Part shown: positions 7,068-12,970 of the stretch, one piece after another | Numbering within the stretch: the first letter of the stretch is position 1 | Layout: every line of letters starts with the position of its first letter | NCBI GenBank assembly: GCA_017860765.1 | Contig: JAGDMY010000072.1 | Coordinates: 1-12,970 of the forward strand | DNA length: 12,970 nt | Origin: Chloroflexota bacterium | GTDB taxonomy: Bacteria > Chloroflexota > Dehalococcoidia > Dehalococcoidales > UBA3254 | Direction of reading: 5' to 3' | Made by a program: the position numbers and the translations under genes | Notes under the pieces: model-generated | Told to the model about the DNA's origin: nothing | The model's database searches: none | Seen by the model: the letters and a program-made list of their open reading frames with translations, nothing else

Positions 7068-7104
7068 GTGGTCCACTTTGGGTATCGGCGGGGTGGTCAA
7101 CTTT
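7068..7104. repeat. 12-nt direct repeat in the divergent tldD/MFS intergenic region
   Basis: GTGGTCCACTTT at 7068-7079 recurs as GTGGTCAACTTT at 7093-7104, one mismatch, 25 nt start to start. The first copy is itself a short dyad (GTGG-T-CCAC). It lies just upstream of the tldD promoter and about 85-120 nt before the MFS start, so it could bind a regulator of either gene. Confidence 0.5.
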
Positions 7105-7138
7105 ACTTGAAGTCAGAGTTGGACTAGTATGGTGATAG

Positions 7139-7170
7139 TGCCACCTGGCAGGACCTCTGCCCGAGGTCCT
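7139..7170. promoter_or_regulatory. Two adjacent inverted repeats before the MFS gene
   Basis: TGCCA-CC-TGGCA occupies 7139-7150, and AGGACCTC (7150-7157) pairs exactly with GAGGTCCT (7163-7170) around a 5-nt loop. The second dyad ends a few nucleotides before the MFS ribosome binding site (AAGGAA, 7175-7180), so it could be an operator or a leader hairpin that affects translation. No convincing sigma-70 promoter for the MFS gene is visible; TTGAAG at about 7107 and TATGGT near 7128 are too poor to call. Confidence 0.45.
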
Positions 7171-7186
7171 CTCGAAGGAACACTGA

Positions 7187-8392
7187 ATGTCCGAACTTTT
7201 CGGAATGCACCCGAACGTCTTTTACCTCGGTCTCACCAGCCTCTTAAATGATTTTAGCAGCGAGTTGATTTTTACTCTTTTGCCGCTTTTCCTGACTAAT
7301 ATCCTGGGAGTATCCACCCTTATCGTCGGCCTGATCGGGGGAATTTCTGGAAGCGCAGACTCTTTGTTCAGGATCTTTAGCGGCTGGTATAGCGACAGGA
7401 TAGGCAGCCGCAAAAACTTCGCCGTATTGGGATATGCGATATCCGCCGTGGTCAAACCCTTCATGTTCCTGGCTGCCGCCTGGGGAGTGGTGACCGGCAT
7501 CCGCTTTGCCGACCGTATGGGTAAAGGCATCCGCAACGCCCCGCGTGACGCTTTGCTGGCGGACTCCCTTTCCTCAACAGAAAGGGGCAAGGGATTCGGC
7601 CTCCAGAGGGCCATGGATACCTCCGGGGCAGTGGTGGGCCTGGCCGTGGCAGCTCTCATCATTTATCTGGTCCAGGGGAATGCTGCCAGTCTAGAAATTC
7701 CGACCTTTCACTGGATGGTGATCGTTGGCGTCATTCCCGGAATTCTCGGCATTCTGGTCCTGGTCTTCTTTGTCCATGAAGCCAGGAAAGGGAAAAAGGT
7801 GGTAGTCTCAGATCAACCTGCGACCACAATTACGGGCGGTTTCAGCAGTCGTTTTAAGATTTATCTGGCGATCCTGGGTGTTTTTACGCTGGGCAATACC
7901 AGCGATTTCTTTGTCATCCTGCGTGCTCAGAACCTGGGAAATTCATTGATTTACGTAGCCCTGATTATGGTGATGTTTAATGTGGTATACGCTGGGGTTT
8001 CCACGCCGGCGGGTATTCTTTCGGACAAACTGGGCCGCCGGGGGCTCTTGATAACAGGCTGGCTGCTGTATGCGGCGGTCTACGCGGGTTTTGCGGTGGC
8101 CAATACGCCCTGGCATGTCTGGGTACTATTTGCCTTTTACGGGATTTACTACGGAATAGTGGAAGGTGTCAGCCGGGCTTTTGTGGCCGACCTGGTCCCC
8201 CTGGAAAAGCGAGGTACGGCCTACGGCTGGTACAATGGAGTGCTGAGCATGGCGCTTCTGCCGGCTAGCCTGATCGCAGGATGGCTATGGGAAGCTATTA
8301 GTCCCGCTTCCACCTTCTACTTCGGAGCCGGCCTTGCGTTTATTGCTGCGATGGGGGTGTGGGCTCTGTTAAAAGAGAAAAAGACCATCTGA
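7187..8392 (+). CDS. Major facilitator superfamily (MFS) transporter
   Basis: The 401-residue protein is a typical MFS permease with roughly 10-12 hydrophobic segments in two halves, joined by a basic hydrophilic linker at about residues 198-222 (EARKGKK...). Motif A appears as GWYSDRIGSRK (66-76) and again in the second half as GILSDKLGRRG. Helix 1 carries NDFSSE (21-26), and RFADRMGKGIRNAPRDAL (106-123) follows the next helices. That combination marks a bacterial MFS subgroup annotated mostly as drug or metabolite exporters of unknown substrate. The ATG at 7187 has AAGGAA at 7175-7180, 6 nt upstream. It is a single-gene unit, divergent from tldD and convergent with the small gene at 8394-8702, with only 1 nt between the two stops. 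The substrate cannot be told from sequence. Confidence 0.88.
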   Translation: MSELFGMHPNVFYLGLTSLLNDFSSELIFTLLPLFLTNILGVSTLIVGLIGGISGSADSLFRIFSGWYSDRIGSRKNFAVLGYAISAVVKPFMFLAAAWGVVTGIRFADRMGKGIRNAPRDALLADSLSSTERGKGFGLQRAMDTSGAVVGLAVAALIIYLVQGNAASLEIPTFHWMVIVGVIPGILGILVLVFFVHEARKGKKVVVSDQPATTITGGFSSRFKIYLAILGVFTLGNTSDFFVILRAQNLGNSLIYVALIMVMFNVVYAGVSTPAGILSDKLGRRGLLITGWLLYAAVYAGFAVANTPWHVWVLFAFYGIYYGIVEGVSRAFVADLVPLEKRGTAYGWYNGVLSMALLPASLIAGWLWEAISPASTFYFGAGLAFIAAMGVWALLKEKKTI

Positions 8393-8393
8393 T

Positions 8394-8702
8394 TCATTTA
8401 TAATCATAAATTCCCTTTAACAGTTGCTCATAAACCTGGTTGGGATTGATCCCCCTGGCAGCCAGCTTTTTCCCGAAGCCTCCTTTATTGAAGTGGTCGA
8501 CCATCCAGTTCTGGATTTTTAACATCGATGTCTCATCTCTGAGTTGGGTCGCCACGGAAATGGCGGAGGCATAGTCTTTCAGGTCGCCCGGGCGGATTAC
8601 TTTGCGCTGGAACTCCCGGGATAATTCAGCAGGCATCAGGGCAGTGGCTTTTTGATAGTTGCTCTTGAGAATCTCTAAAACATCCGTCTCCTGGAAGGCC
8701 AT
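8394..8702 (-). CDS. Conserved small protein of unknown family, paralog of the upstream 101-residue protein
   Basis: I do not recognise this 102-residue protein. It appears soluble and mostly helical, with no signal peptide, membrane segment or cysteine cluster. From Asn15 to the end it aligns without a gap over 88 residues with the product of the gene just before it (8715-9020), with about 25 identities. The best-conserved part is the C-terminus: F-x2-K-L-x-A-x-G-I-x-P-x2-V-Y-x2-L-L-K-G (about residues 76-97). The middle has diverged, here with a WMVDHFNKGGFG segment that the other copy lacks. AGGAGAAAGGA lies directly before the ATG and just after the TAA of the upstream gene. It is the third gene in the order panC, copy 1, copy 2, and ends 1 nt from the convergent MFS gene. 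Confidence 0.8.
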   Translation of the reverse strand: MAFQETDVLEILKSNYQKATALMPAELSREFQRKVIRPGDLKDYASAISVATQLRDETSMLKIQNWMVDHFNKGGFGKKLAARGINPNQVYEQLLKGIYDYK

Positions 8703-8714
8703 ATCCTTTCTCCT

Positions 8715-9020
8715 TTAATCGAACATAAAGCAGCCTTTAAGCAGCCTCCCGTAGATTTCTTCGGGATGAATGCCGGCCGCAATCAACTTTCTATTAAAAG
8801 AGATCACCGCCACTTTGCGGCCGATCTTTCTCATGGTGAGTCCGGTAGAGGCAGACCCTTCGAACTCCGTGGTCGTGCGGATAAAGGGCGCCAGGTCTTC
8901 AACATCGGCCAGCGGCAGGGCTTTGAGGCAAAATTCCTCCTGAAGGTCGGGAGGTAGCGACTTTAACACCGGTTCGTAATTAAGGCGAATTTTTTGTAAA
9001 ATCTCTTCTACGGTCAGCAT
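8715..9020 (-). CDS. Conserved small protein of unknown family, first of two tandem paralogs after panC
   Basis: I do not recognise this 101-residue protein. It begins MLTVEEILQKIRLNYEPVLK and ends with the motif shared with its neighbour, RKLIAAGIHPEEIYGRLLKG. No signal peptide, membrane helix or catalytic signature is visible; Cys18 of the 88-residue shared block and one further Cys near the end are isolated. The gene follows the panC stop by 13 nt, with AAGGAAGG 6 nt before the ATG, so it is very likely co-transcribed with panC. The position suggests, but does not show, a link to pantothenate/coenzyme A metabolism. Conserved gapless similarity to the next gene over 88 residues supports both being real genes and a tandem duplication. 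Confidence 0.8.
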   Translation of the reverse strand: MLTVEEILQKIRLNYEPVLKSLPPDLQEEFCLKALPLADVEDLAPFIRTTTEFEGSASTGLTMRKIGRKVAVISFNRKLIAAGIHPEEIYGRLLKGCFMFD

Positions 9021-9033
9021 GAATTACCTTCCT

Positions 9034-9867
9034 TTACTCCAAAAGCATATTGTCAATCAAGCGGGTCCGGCCGAATTTCACTGCCAGGGATACGACCGCC
9101 GGAGGCTCGGCTTTGGCCAGTTCCCGGAGGGTCAGGGCATCAGCAATACTAACATATTCAATATTCCCCAGAGGCATCTGGCGGATAAGGTCCACCATCG
9201 CCTGGCGGAGCTTCTCAGCGTCTTTTTCACCTTCCAGCCACATCTTGCGGGCCGTCATCAGCGACTGGAATAGTACCGGGGCCTGTTGGCGCTCGTCAGG
9301 GCTGAGGTAGATGTTGCGGCTGCTCATGGCCAGCCCATCGGACTCGCGTACCGTGGGCACGATGACCATCTCCAGGTTCATATTCAAGTCCTGGATCATT
9401 TTTTTGATTACCAGGCACTGCTGGACATCCTTTTGACCGAAATAGGTGCGGGTGGGTGCGACTATGTTAAATAATTTGGCAACTACGGTGGCTACCCCCC
9501 GGAAGTGTCCGGGCCGGATGGCTCCCTCTAGGCGGTCCGTGATCTGTAGGACCTCTACCCAGGTGTTATAGCTTGAGGGGTACATTTCACCCGGCGGAGG
9601 GAGAAAAACGTAGTCGGTATGGCCCAGGTCCAGCATGGCGAAATCGCGCGGATAGTCCCGCGGATAGCGGTCAAAGTCCTCACCGGGACCGAACTGGGTG
9701 GGGTTAACGAAGATACTGACTACTGTGAAATCATTGGCCTCGCGAGAACGCCTGACCAGGGTCAGGTGGCCTTCGTGGAGATAGCCCATAGTAGGGACAA
9801 AGCCCACGGTCCCTTTCAAATCACGGCGGACTTTCTTCATTTCTGCCACAGTCTGGATTACCTGCAT
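9034..9867 (-). CDS. panC: Pantothenate synthetase (pantoate--beta-alanine ligase)
   Basis: PanC joins pantoate and beta-alanine with ATP through a pantoyl-adenylate, the last step of vitamin B5 synthesis. All signature blocks are present in the 277-residue protein: PTMGYLHEGH (25-34) with the two ATP-binding His, FVNPTQFGPGEDFDRYPR (53-70), RPGHFRGVATVVAKLFNIV (118-136), YFGQKDVQQ (142-150) and the KMSKS-like VRESDGLAMSSRN (173-185). Length is normal for the family. I chose the ATG at 9867, which gives the usual MxVIxT N-terminus and has AGAGG 7 nt upstream; the frame can be extended 12 residues to a GTG at 9903, but those residues (MPRKKESPRGKY) are not family-like. No panB or panD is in the window. 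Two small paralogous genes follow in the same unit. Confidence 0.96.
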   Translation of the reverse strand: MQVIQTVAEMKKVRRDLKGTVGFVPTMGYLHEGHLTLVRRSREANDFTVVSIFVNPTQFGPGEDFDRYPRDYPRDFAMLDLGHTDYVFLPPPGEMYPSSYNTWVEVLQITDRLEGAIRPGHFRGVATVVAKLFNIVAPTRTYFGQKDVQQCLVIKKMIQDLNMNLEMVIVPTVRESDGLAMSSRNIYLSPDERQQAPVLFQSLMTARKMWLEGEKDAEKLRQAMVDLIRQMPLGNIEYVSIADALTLRELAKAEPPAVVSLAVKFGRTRLIDNMLLE

Positions 9868-9874
9868 GTATTTT

Positions 9875-9879
9875 CCTCT
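9875..9879 (-). promoter_or_regulatory. Ribosome binding site that sets the panC start
   Basis: AGAGG on the minus strand is 7 nt from the ATG at 9867. The alternative GTG at 9903 has no comparable site, so the shorter protein is preferred. Confidence 0.65.
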
Positions 9880-9980
9880 TGGGCTTTCTTTTTTACGAGG
9901 CACTCTCTGGACGTCGATGCCATCCAGCCGGGGAGGAACGACACCATAATCCTCAATGTAAAAATATGTTCTGGCCTAAT

Positions 9981-10008
9981 AGTATAACAATGAGGGACTG
10001 GCTAGCAA
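9981..10008 (-). promoter_or_regulatory. Possible sigma-70-type promoter for panC
   Basis: On the minus strand TTGCTA (10008-10003, four of six) is followed after 16 nt by TATACT (9986-9981, five of six). The -35 box overlaps the stop codon of the upstream iron-sulfur subunit gene. The leader to the panC ATG would be about 107 nt. The 134-nt gap 9868-10001 shows no other clear element. Confidence 0.4.
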
Positions 10009-10859
10009 GGGGAAGGCGGGGTGCGGGTAAGGATAATAGCTGGAAAACATTTATCATTTTTAAGGTTTACCCTGATGGTCCGGGCAGCATAGCCGGGGTA
10101 CTCCAGCTTTAGTAAATATTTGCCTGAGTCCAGGCCATCGAACTCGAAATTGCCGTAGGAGTTAGAGGTAGTTTCAGCCGCTATTCCGGCTGAGTTTAAA
10201 GTTATGGTTACACCCCGGGCGCATTCATCCGTATCCCCGAAGACAACAGCGCCGGCCACGAAGTATTGCGTCATCTTGTGCAGGTCGCTATAAAATATCG
10301 CCGGCCCGGTTTTCCATTCAGGATGGGATACTGCGGCGTTTGACGATTTCAATAATTTCGATACCTCGCTGCCGGGATCATCCAAATCGCCAAAGATCAG
10401 CGCACCGCTGGGGCAAGCCTGTACACAACGCGGCGTCTTGCCATTTTCAATCCTGTGCGTACAGAAGGTGCACTTTTGCGGAAGCTGTTTTTCTTCATTC
10501 CAGTAAATAACGCCATAGGGGCAAGCTTTCCGGCTGAGGAGCTGCTTCTGGCCAATGGCCCGCTGCGGGTCAATAATCACTATTCCATCGGGCCTCTTAT
10601 AAACGGCCTGGTCTCTGGCAGCTTTCACACAGGGGGCCTCTGCACAATGCATGCAGAGCAAAGGCATATAGGCCACTTTGGTATAGGGGTGCACCCCGCG
10701 CTCATTTTTAAGGATATTCATCCAGAAATGGTCGAATTTCGGCTGTGCCGCGCTATAGGGGAGGTAATCGTTACCCCAGTATTCATCTTTACAGGCGGCG
10801 AAACAATTATAGCAGCCGGTACATCTCGAGATATTTATGGCCATACCATAGCGGGACAT
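10002..10859 (-). CDS. Iron-sulfur subunit of a transhydroxylase-like molybdoenzyme (pyrogallol hydroxytransferase small subunit-like)
   Basis: The 285-residue protein resembles the small subunit (AthS) of Pelobacter acidigallici transhydroxylase. Cysteines fall as C13-x2-C16-x2-C19-x3-C23, C69-x2-C72-x4-C77, a lone C113 in ACPYGVIYW, and C130-x2-C133-x11-C145-x3-C149. These 12 would hold three [4Fe-4S] clusters, not the four of DMSO reductase/NrfC-type subunits; the missing Cys (A81 and the segment before C113) are the ones also missing in AthS. From about residue 195 to the end there is a separate beta-rich domain (YFVAGAVVFGD; NSYGNFEFDGLDSGKYLLKL) like a Cna-B/carboxypeptidase regulatory domain, again as in AthS. 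I chose the ATG at 10859, 2 nt after the large-subunit stop, because the N-terminus then matches AthS in length; an ATG at 10877 would add six residues and overlap the large subunit. It transfers electrons to or tunes the Mo subunit encoded just upstream. Confidence 0.85.
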   Translation of the reverse strand: MSRYGMAINISRCTGCYNCFAACKDEYWGNDYLPYSAAQPKFDHFWMNILKNERGVHPYTKVAYMPLLCMHCAEAPCVKAARDQAVYKRPDGIVIIDPQRAIGQKQLLSRKACPYGVIYWNEEKQLPQKCTFCTHRIENGKTPRCVQACPSGALIFGDLDDPGSEVSKLLKSSNAAVSHPEWKTGPAIFYSDLHKMTQYFVAGAVVFGDTDECARGVTITLNSAGIAAETTSNSYGNFEFDGLDSGKYLLKLEYPGYAARTIRVNLKNDKCFPAIILTRTPPSPC

Positions 10860-10861
10860 TT

Positions 10862-12970
10862 CTACTGCGCTCTCCATCTTTTTAAATCAATCAGGCAGGA
10901 GTTCGGGGCTTGACCGCAGGCATTTCGGGAGATGAACCGATGCGGCGTTATGAGATTGATGCAGCCGCCTCTGTCTGTTGACTCTCCGGGTTGGCCGGCG
11001 GGCTCATAGACAGAACAGGACTCATAACAATGGGTTACTCCGGGAGGTACCCGCTCGGTGACCTGAGCAGACAGCAGCACCGCTCCCCTGTTGTTGAAAG
11101 CCTTGACGATGTCCCCGGTCTTAATGTTGCGCTTCCTGGCATCCTGAGGGTTAATCCGTATTACCCAGTAATAATGGCCGTCCCTGGCTTTAACCCGGTG
11201 CTCGGGCTGGGTATCCAGGCCGGCTTTATCGGGCAGGGCTTGCATCGCGCCTCCGGCGGGACCGGGGTCCGGAGTATCCTTATCGCGGCCCTCCGCGAAC
11301 CATCTGAGGGCTGGAGTTGGCCGATAGTCTCCCGGCAAGGGTACTACAAAATAGCCTTTCCTCTCGAACTCCTCCCAGGAGATATATTTCGGGAGGTCGC
11401 TAGCCCGGAACATGCGTTTTACCCAATCCAGGTCAGTCAAGCCGCCTCCGGTATATTTATCGAAGAAGCCCAACCTTCCGGCTACCCGGGAAAAGATTTC
11501 GTAATCAGATTGGGACTCTCCCAGGGGTTCAATGCATTTTTTCTGGAATACAATAACGCGGCGATTGAGGCCGGAATTTTTATGTATTCCGTATCCCTGA
11601 GGGCTGGCCCACTCTCCGATATCCCAGCGCTCGAAATTGGAACAAGCCGGGAGTATCAGGTCAGCGAATTGGGCTTCGCCTTCGAAATAGACGGACTGGT
11701 TGACCACAAACTCCAGCCTGGGACTGCGGTACATCTTAATCCAGCGGTTGGTGTTGTTCATGGTCCCGATATAAGACCCTCCATATCTCCAGAACATCTT
11801 AATATCGGAGAACCCGTCTTCGGGATATTTATATTTTTTAAATTGGGCTTCAGTACGTTCTCCGCAAAAGCCCTTCCCCCGCCATTCCGCGTGCCCCTCT
11901 AAGATGCATTCCGGGGTGAGAATGCGGGGAATATGGGCACATTGAGCGTCGTTGAGGGTATTTTTCACCGGCTGGGGCACCATTCCCCGGGTTATCAGTC
12001 CACCGCCGCCTACGATGCCACCTTCAGTATAGCCCGGGAAATAGAAGGCAGCATTGAAGGGCACACCCTGGGTGGTAGAGTAGATATTGCTGCCCGGTTT
12101 GCCCAGGCCCTGCATGGCAGCCAGCAGGACCATCATTCTGGCCCATTCCGTCCCATAGGCCGCGCGGCAGGCGCCGCCCCAGCCACCCACTCCCCCGGCG
12201 GCCAGCATAGTCTTCTGGGTACCCCATTCCCTGGCTAACACCTTGATCTCGCGGGCTGGCAGGCGGGTCTCTTTTTCTGCCCACTCAGGGGTCTTGGGAA
12301 TTCCGTCCTCCCGGCCGAGGAGGTAGTCTTTCCATTTATCAAAACCGAAAGTGCGTTTCCCGACATACTCTTTATCATAAAGGTCTTCCGTGACCCAGAC
12401 ATAGGCGATAGCGGCTGCCAGGGCGGCATCGGTGCCAGGCCGGGGAGCGAACCATTTGTCTGCCAGATTTTGGGCGGTGAAATTATAAAAAGGATCTATG
12501 AAAACCATTTTGATGCCCAGTTCCTTCAACCAGAAGCGTCTCAAGGTGGACTCCGTCCCACCGTAAATGCCCGAGGTAGCCTCAGGATCAGCGGACCAGA
12601 AGACCATCATGCGGGTGTTCTTCAAGGCATCTTCCAGGAGGTCATATTGCTCGGAAAGACCTAATCGCCAGGCATAGCCCCAGGCGTGCATAGCACCCCA
12701 GTGCCAGCCTTCCCAGCTGTCCGGATTATGCTCGACCATCATCGCCCCCAGGATTGCCATAAACCGTCCGTGGGAACTGAACCGGTAGCCGATATTGCCC
12801 CAATTGTGGTGTGAAGATGGAGTAGAAATGATTGCCCCCGGCCCGCAGGTGGTCTGAATCCGGCCTATCTCGCTGGCGAGAATATCCAGAGCTTCGTCCC
12901 AGCTGATTTCCCGGTAGCCCGACACCCCGCGGTTTTGTGCCTGGCGATCGCCCTGGGGATTGAAGTCCTT
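10862..12970 (-). CDS. Molybdopterin subunit of a transhydroxylase-like enzyme (pyrogallol hydroxytransferase large subunit-like), 5' end missing
   Basis: The frame runs off the right edge; 702 residues are visible and about 90 N-terminal ones are probably missing. (A GTG at 12925 is internal: the upstream codons read NPQGDRQAQNRG, normal for the family.) It belongs to the DMSO reductase superfamily, closest to the pyrogallol-phloroglucinol transhydroxylase AthL, which moves hydroxyl groups between phenols without net redox change. Blocks include ISWDEALDIL, PSSHHNWGNIGYRFS, EHNPDSWEGWHWGAMHAWG, GGVGGWGGACRAAYGTEWAR, QGLGKPGSNIYSTTQGVP, NFERWDIGE and DRGGCINLITP. Active-site residues of AthL (His144, Asp174, Mo-ligand Ser175, Tyr404) correspond, with no gap between them, to the His codon at 12809-12811, the Asp-Ser pair with Ser at 12716-12718, and the Tyr of FYFPGY. 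Around 11201-11212 the protein lacks some 70-80 residues present in AthL. No N-terminal Tat signal can be judged. The small subunit follows after 2 nt. Confidence 0.88.
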   Translation of the reverse strand, partial: KDFNPQGDRQAQNRGVSGYREISWDEALDILASEIGRIQTTCGPGAIISTPSSHHNWGNIGYRFSSHGRFMAILGAMMVEHNPDSWEGWHWGAMHAWGYAWRLGLSEQYDLLEDALKNTRMMVFWSADPEATSGIYGGTESTLRRFWLKELGIKMVFIDPFYNFTAQNLADKWFAPRPGTDAALAAAIAYVWVTEDLYDKEYVGKRTFGFDKWKDYLLGREDGIPKTPEWAEKETRLPAREIKVLAREWGTQKTMLAAGGVGGWGGACRAAYGTEWARMMVLLAAMQGLGKPGSNIYSTTQGVPFNAAFYFPGYTEGGIVGGGGLITRGMVPQPVKNTLNDAQCAHIPRILTPECILEGHAEWRGKGFCGERTEAQFKKYKYPEDGFSDIKMFWRYGGSYIGTMNNTNRWIKMYRSPRLEFVVNQSVYFEGEAQFADLILPACSNFERWDIGEWASPQGYGIHKNSGLNRRVIVFQKKCIEPLGESQSDYEIFSRVAGRLGFFDKYTGGGLTDLDWVKRMFRASDLPKYISWEEFERKGYFVVPLPGDYRPTPALRWFAEGRDKDTPDPGPAGGAMQALPDKAGLDTQPEHRVKARDGHYYWVIRINPQDARKRNIKTGDIVKAFNNRGAVLLSAQVTERVPPGVTHCYESCSVYEPAGQPGESTDRGGCINLITPHRFISRNACGQAPNSCLIDLKRWRAQ

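Noticed and set aside
9868..9903. Longer panC beginning at GTG 9903.
   Set aside because: The 12 added residues are basic and unlike PanC N-termini, and the ATG at 9867 has a well-placed AGAGG.
10991..11902. A 303-codon open frame on the plus strand opposite the molybdopterin subunit gene.
   Set aside because: It is antisense to a strongly conserved family member, has no family-like sequence, and is explained by codon bias of the real gene on the other strand.
10862..12925. A complete large-subunit gene starting at GTG 12925.
   Set aside because: The frame stays open to the window edge, and the upstream residues read like the family, so the GTG is an internal Val codon and the gene is truncated by the window.

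Overview
The window reads as a stretch of bacterial chromosome from an anaerobe, moderately GC-rich by eye, with tightly packed genes and no mobile elements, tRNA, rRNA or CRISPR. Anaerobic life is suggested by rubrerythrin-like diiron proteins, a persulfide dioxygenase/rhodanese-type remnant, and a molybdopterin enzyme whose closest recognisable relative is the anaerobic pyrogallol-phloroglucinol transhydroxylase. The PAC2 plus HEAT-repeat pair and the style of the proteins resemble Chloroflexota (Dehalococcoidia-like), but that placement is a low-confidence impression.

Layout, left to right. (1) 1-1812, plus strand: a likely operon of a rhodanese domain (5' end outside the window), two consecutive rubredoxin-less ferritin-like diiron proteins and a TehB-like methyltransferase; a sulfur/oxidative stress unit is the plausible theme. 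(2) 1828-4177, minus strand: a PAC2-family protein, a HEAT-repeat protein and a GNAT acetyltransferase, transcribed in that order and converging on unit 1. A TATAAT box and a perfect 12-bp inverted repeat lie upstream of PAC2. (3) 4310-6984, minus strand: tldD and tldE (pmbA), translationally coupled through a TAATG stop/start, with a good sigma-70-type promoter in front of tldD. (4) 6985-7186: a divergent intergenic region holding the tldD promoter, a 12-nt direct repeat and two adjacent inverted repeats. (5) 7187-8392, plus strand: an MFS transporter, ending 1 nt from the end of the next, convergent unit. (6) 8394-9867, minus strand: panC followed by two small proteins of about 100 residues that are tandem paralogs of each other and that I cannot assign to a known family. 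(7) 10002-12970, minus strand: the iron-sulfur subunit and the 5'-truncated molybdenum subunit of a transhydroxylase-like enzyme, running off the right edge.

The most notable points are the transhydroxylase-like enzyme, which keeps every active-site residue I can map but lacks about 70-80 residues near the start of the C-terminal cofactor-binding domain; the uncharacterised tandem paralogs downstream of panC; and the structured, unexplained leader upstream of the PAC2 gene. Comparisons with known proteins are made from memory of the families, not from a search.
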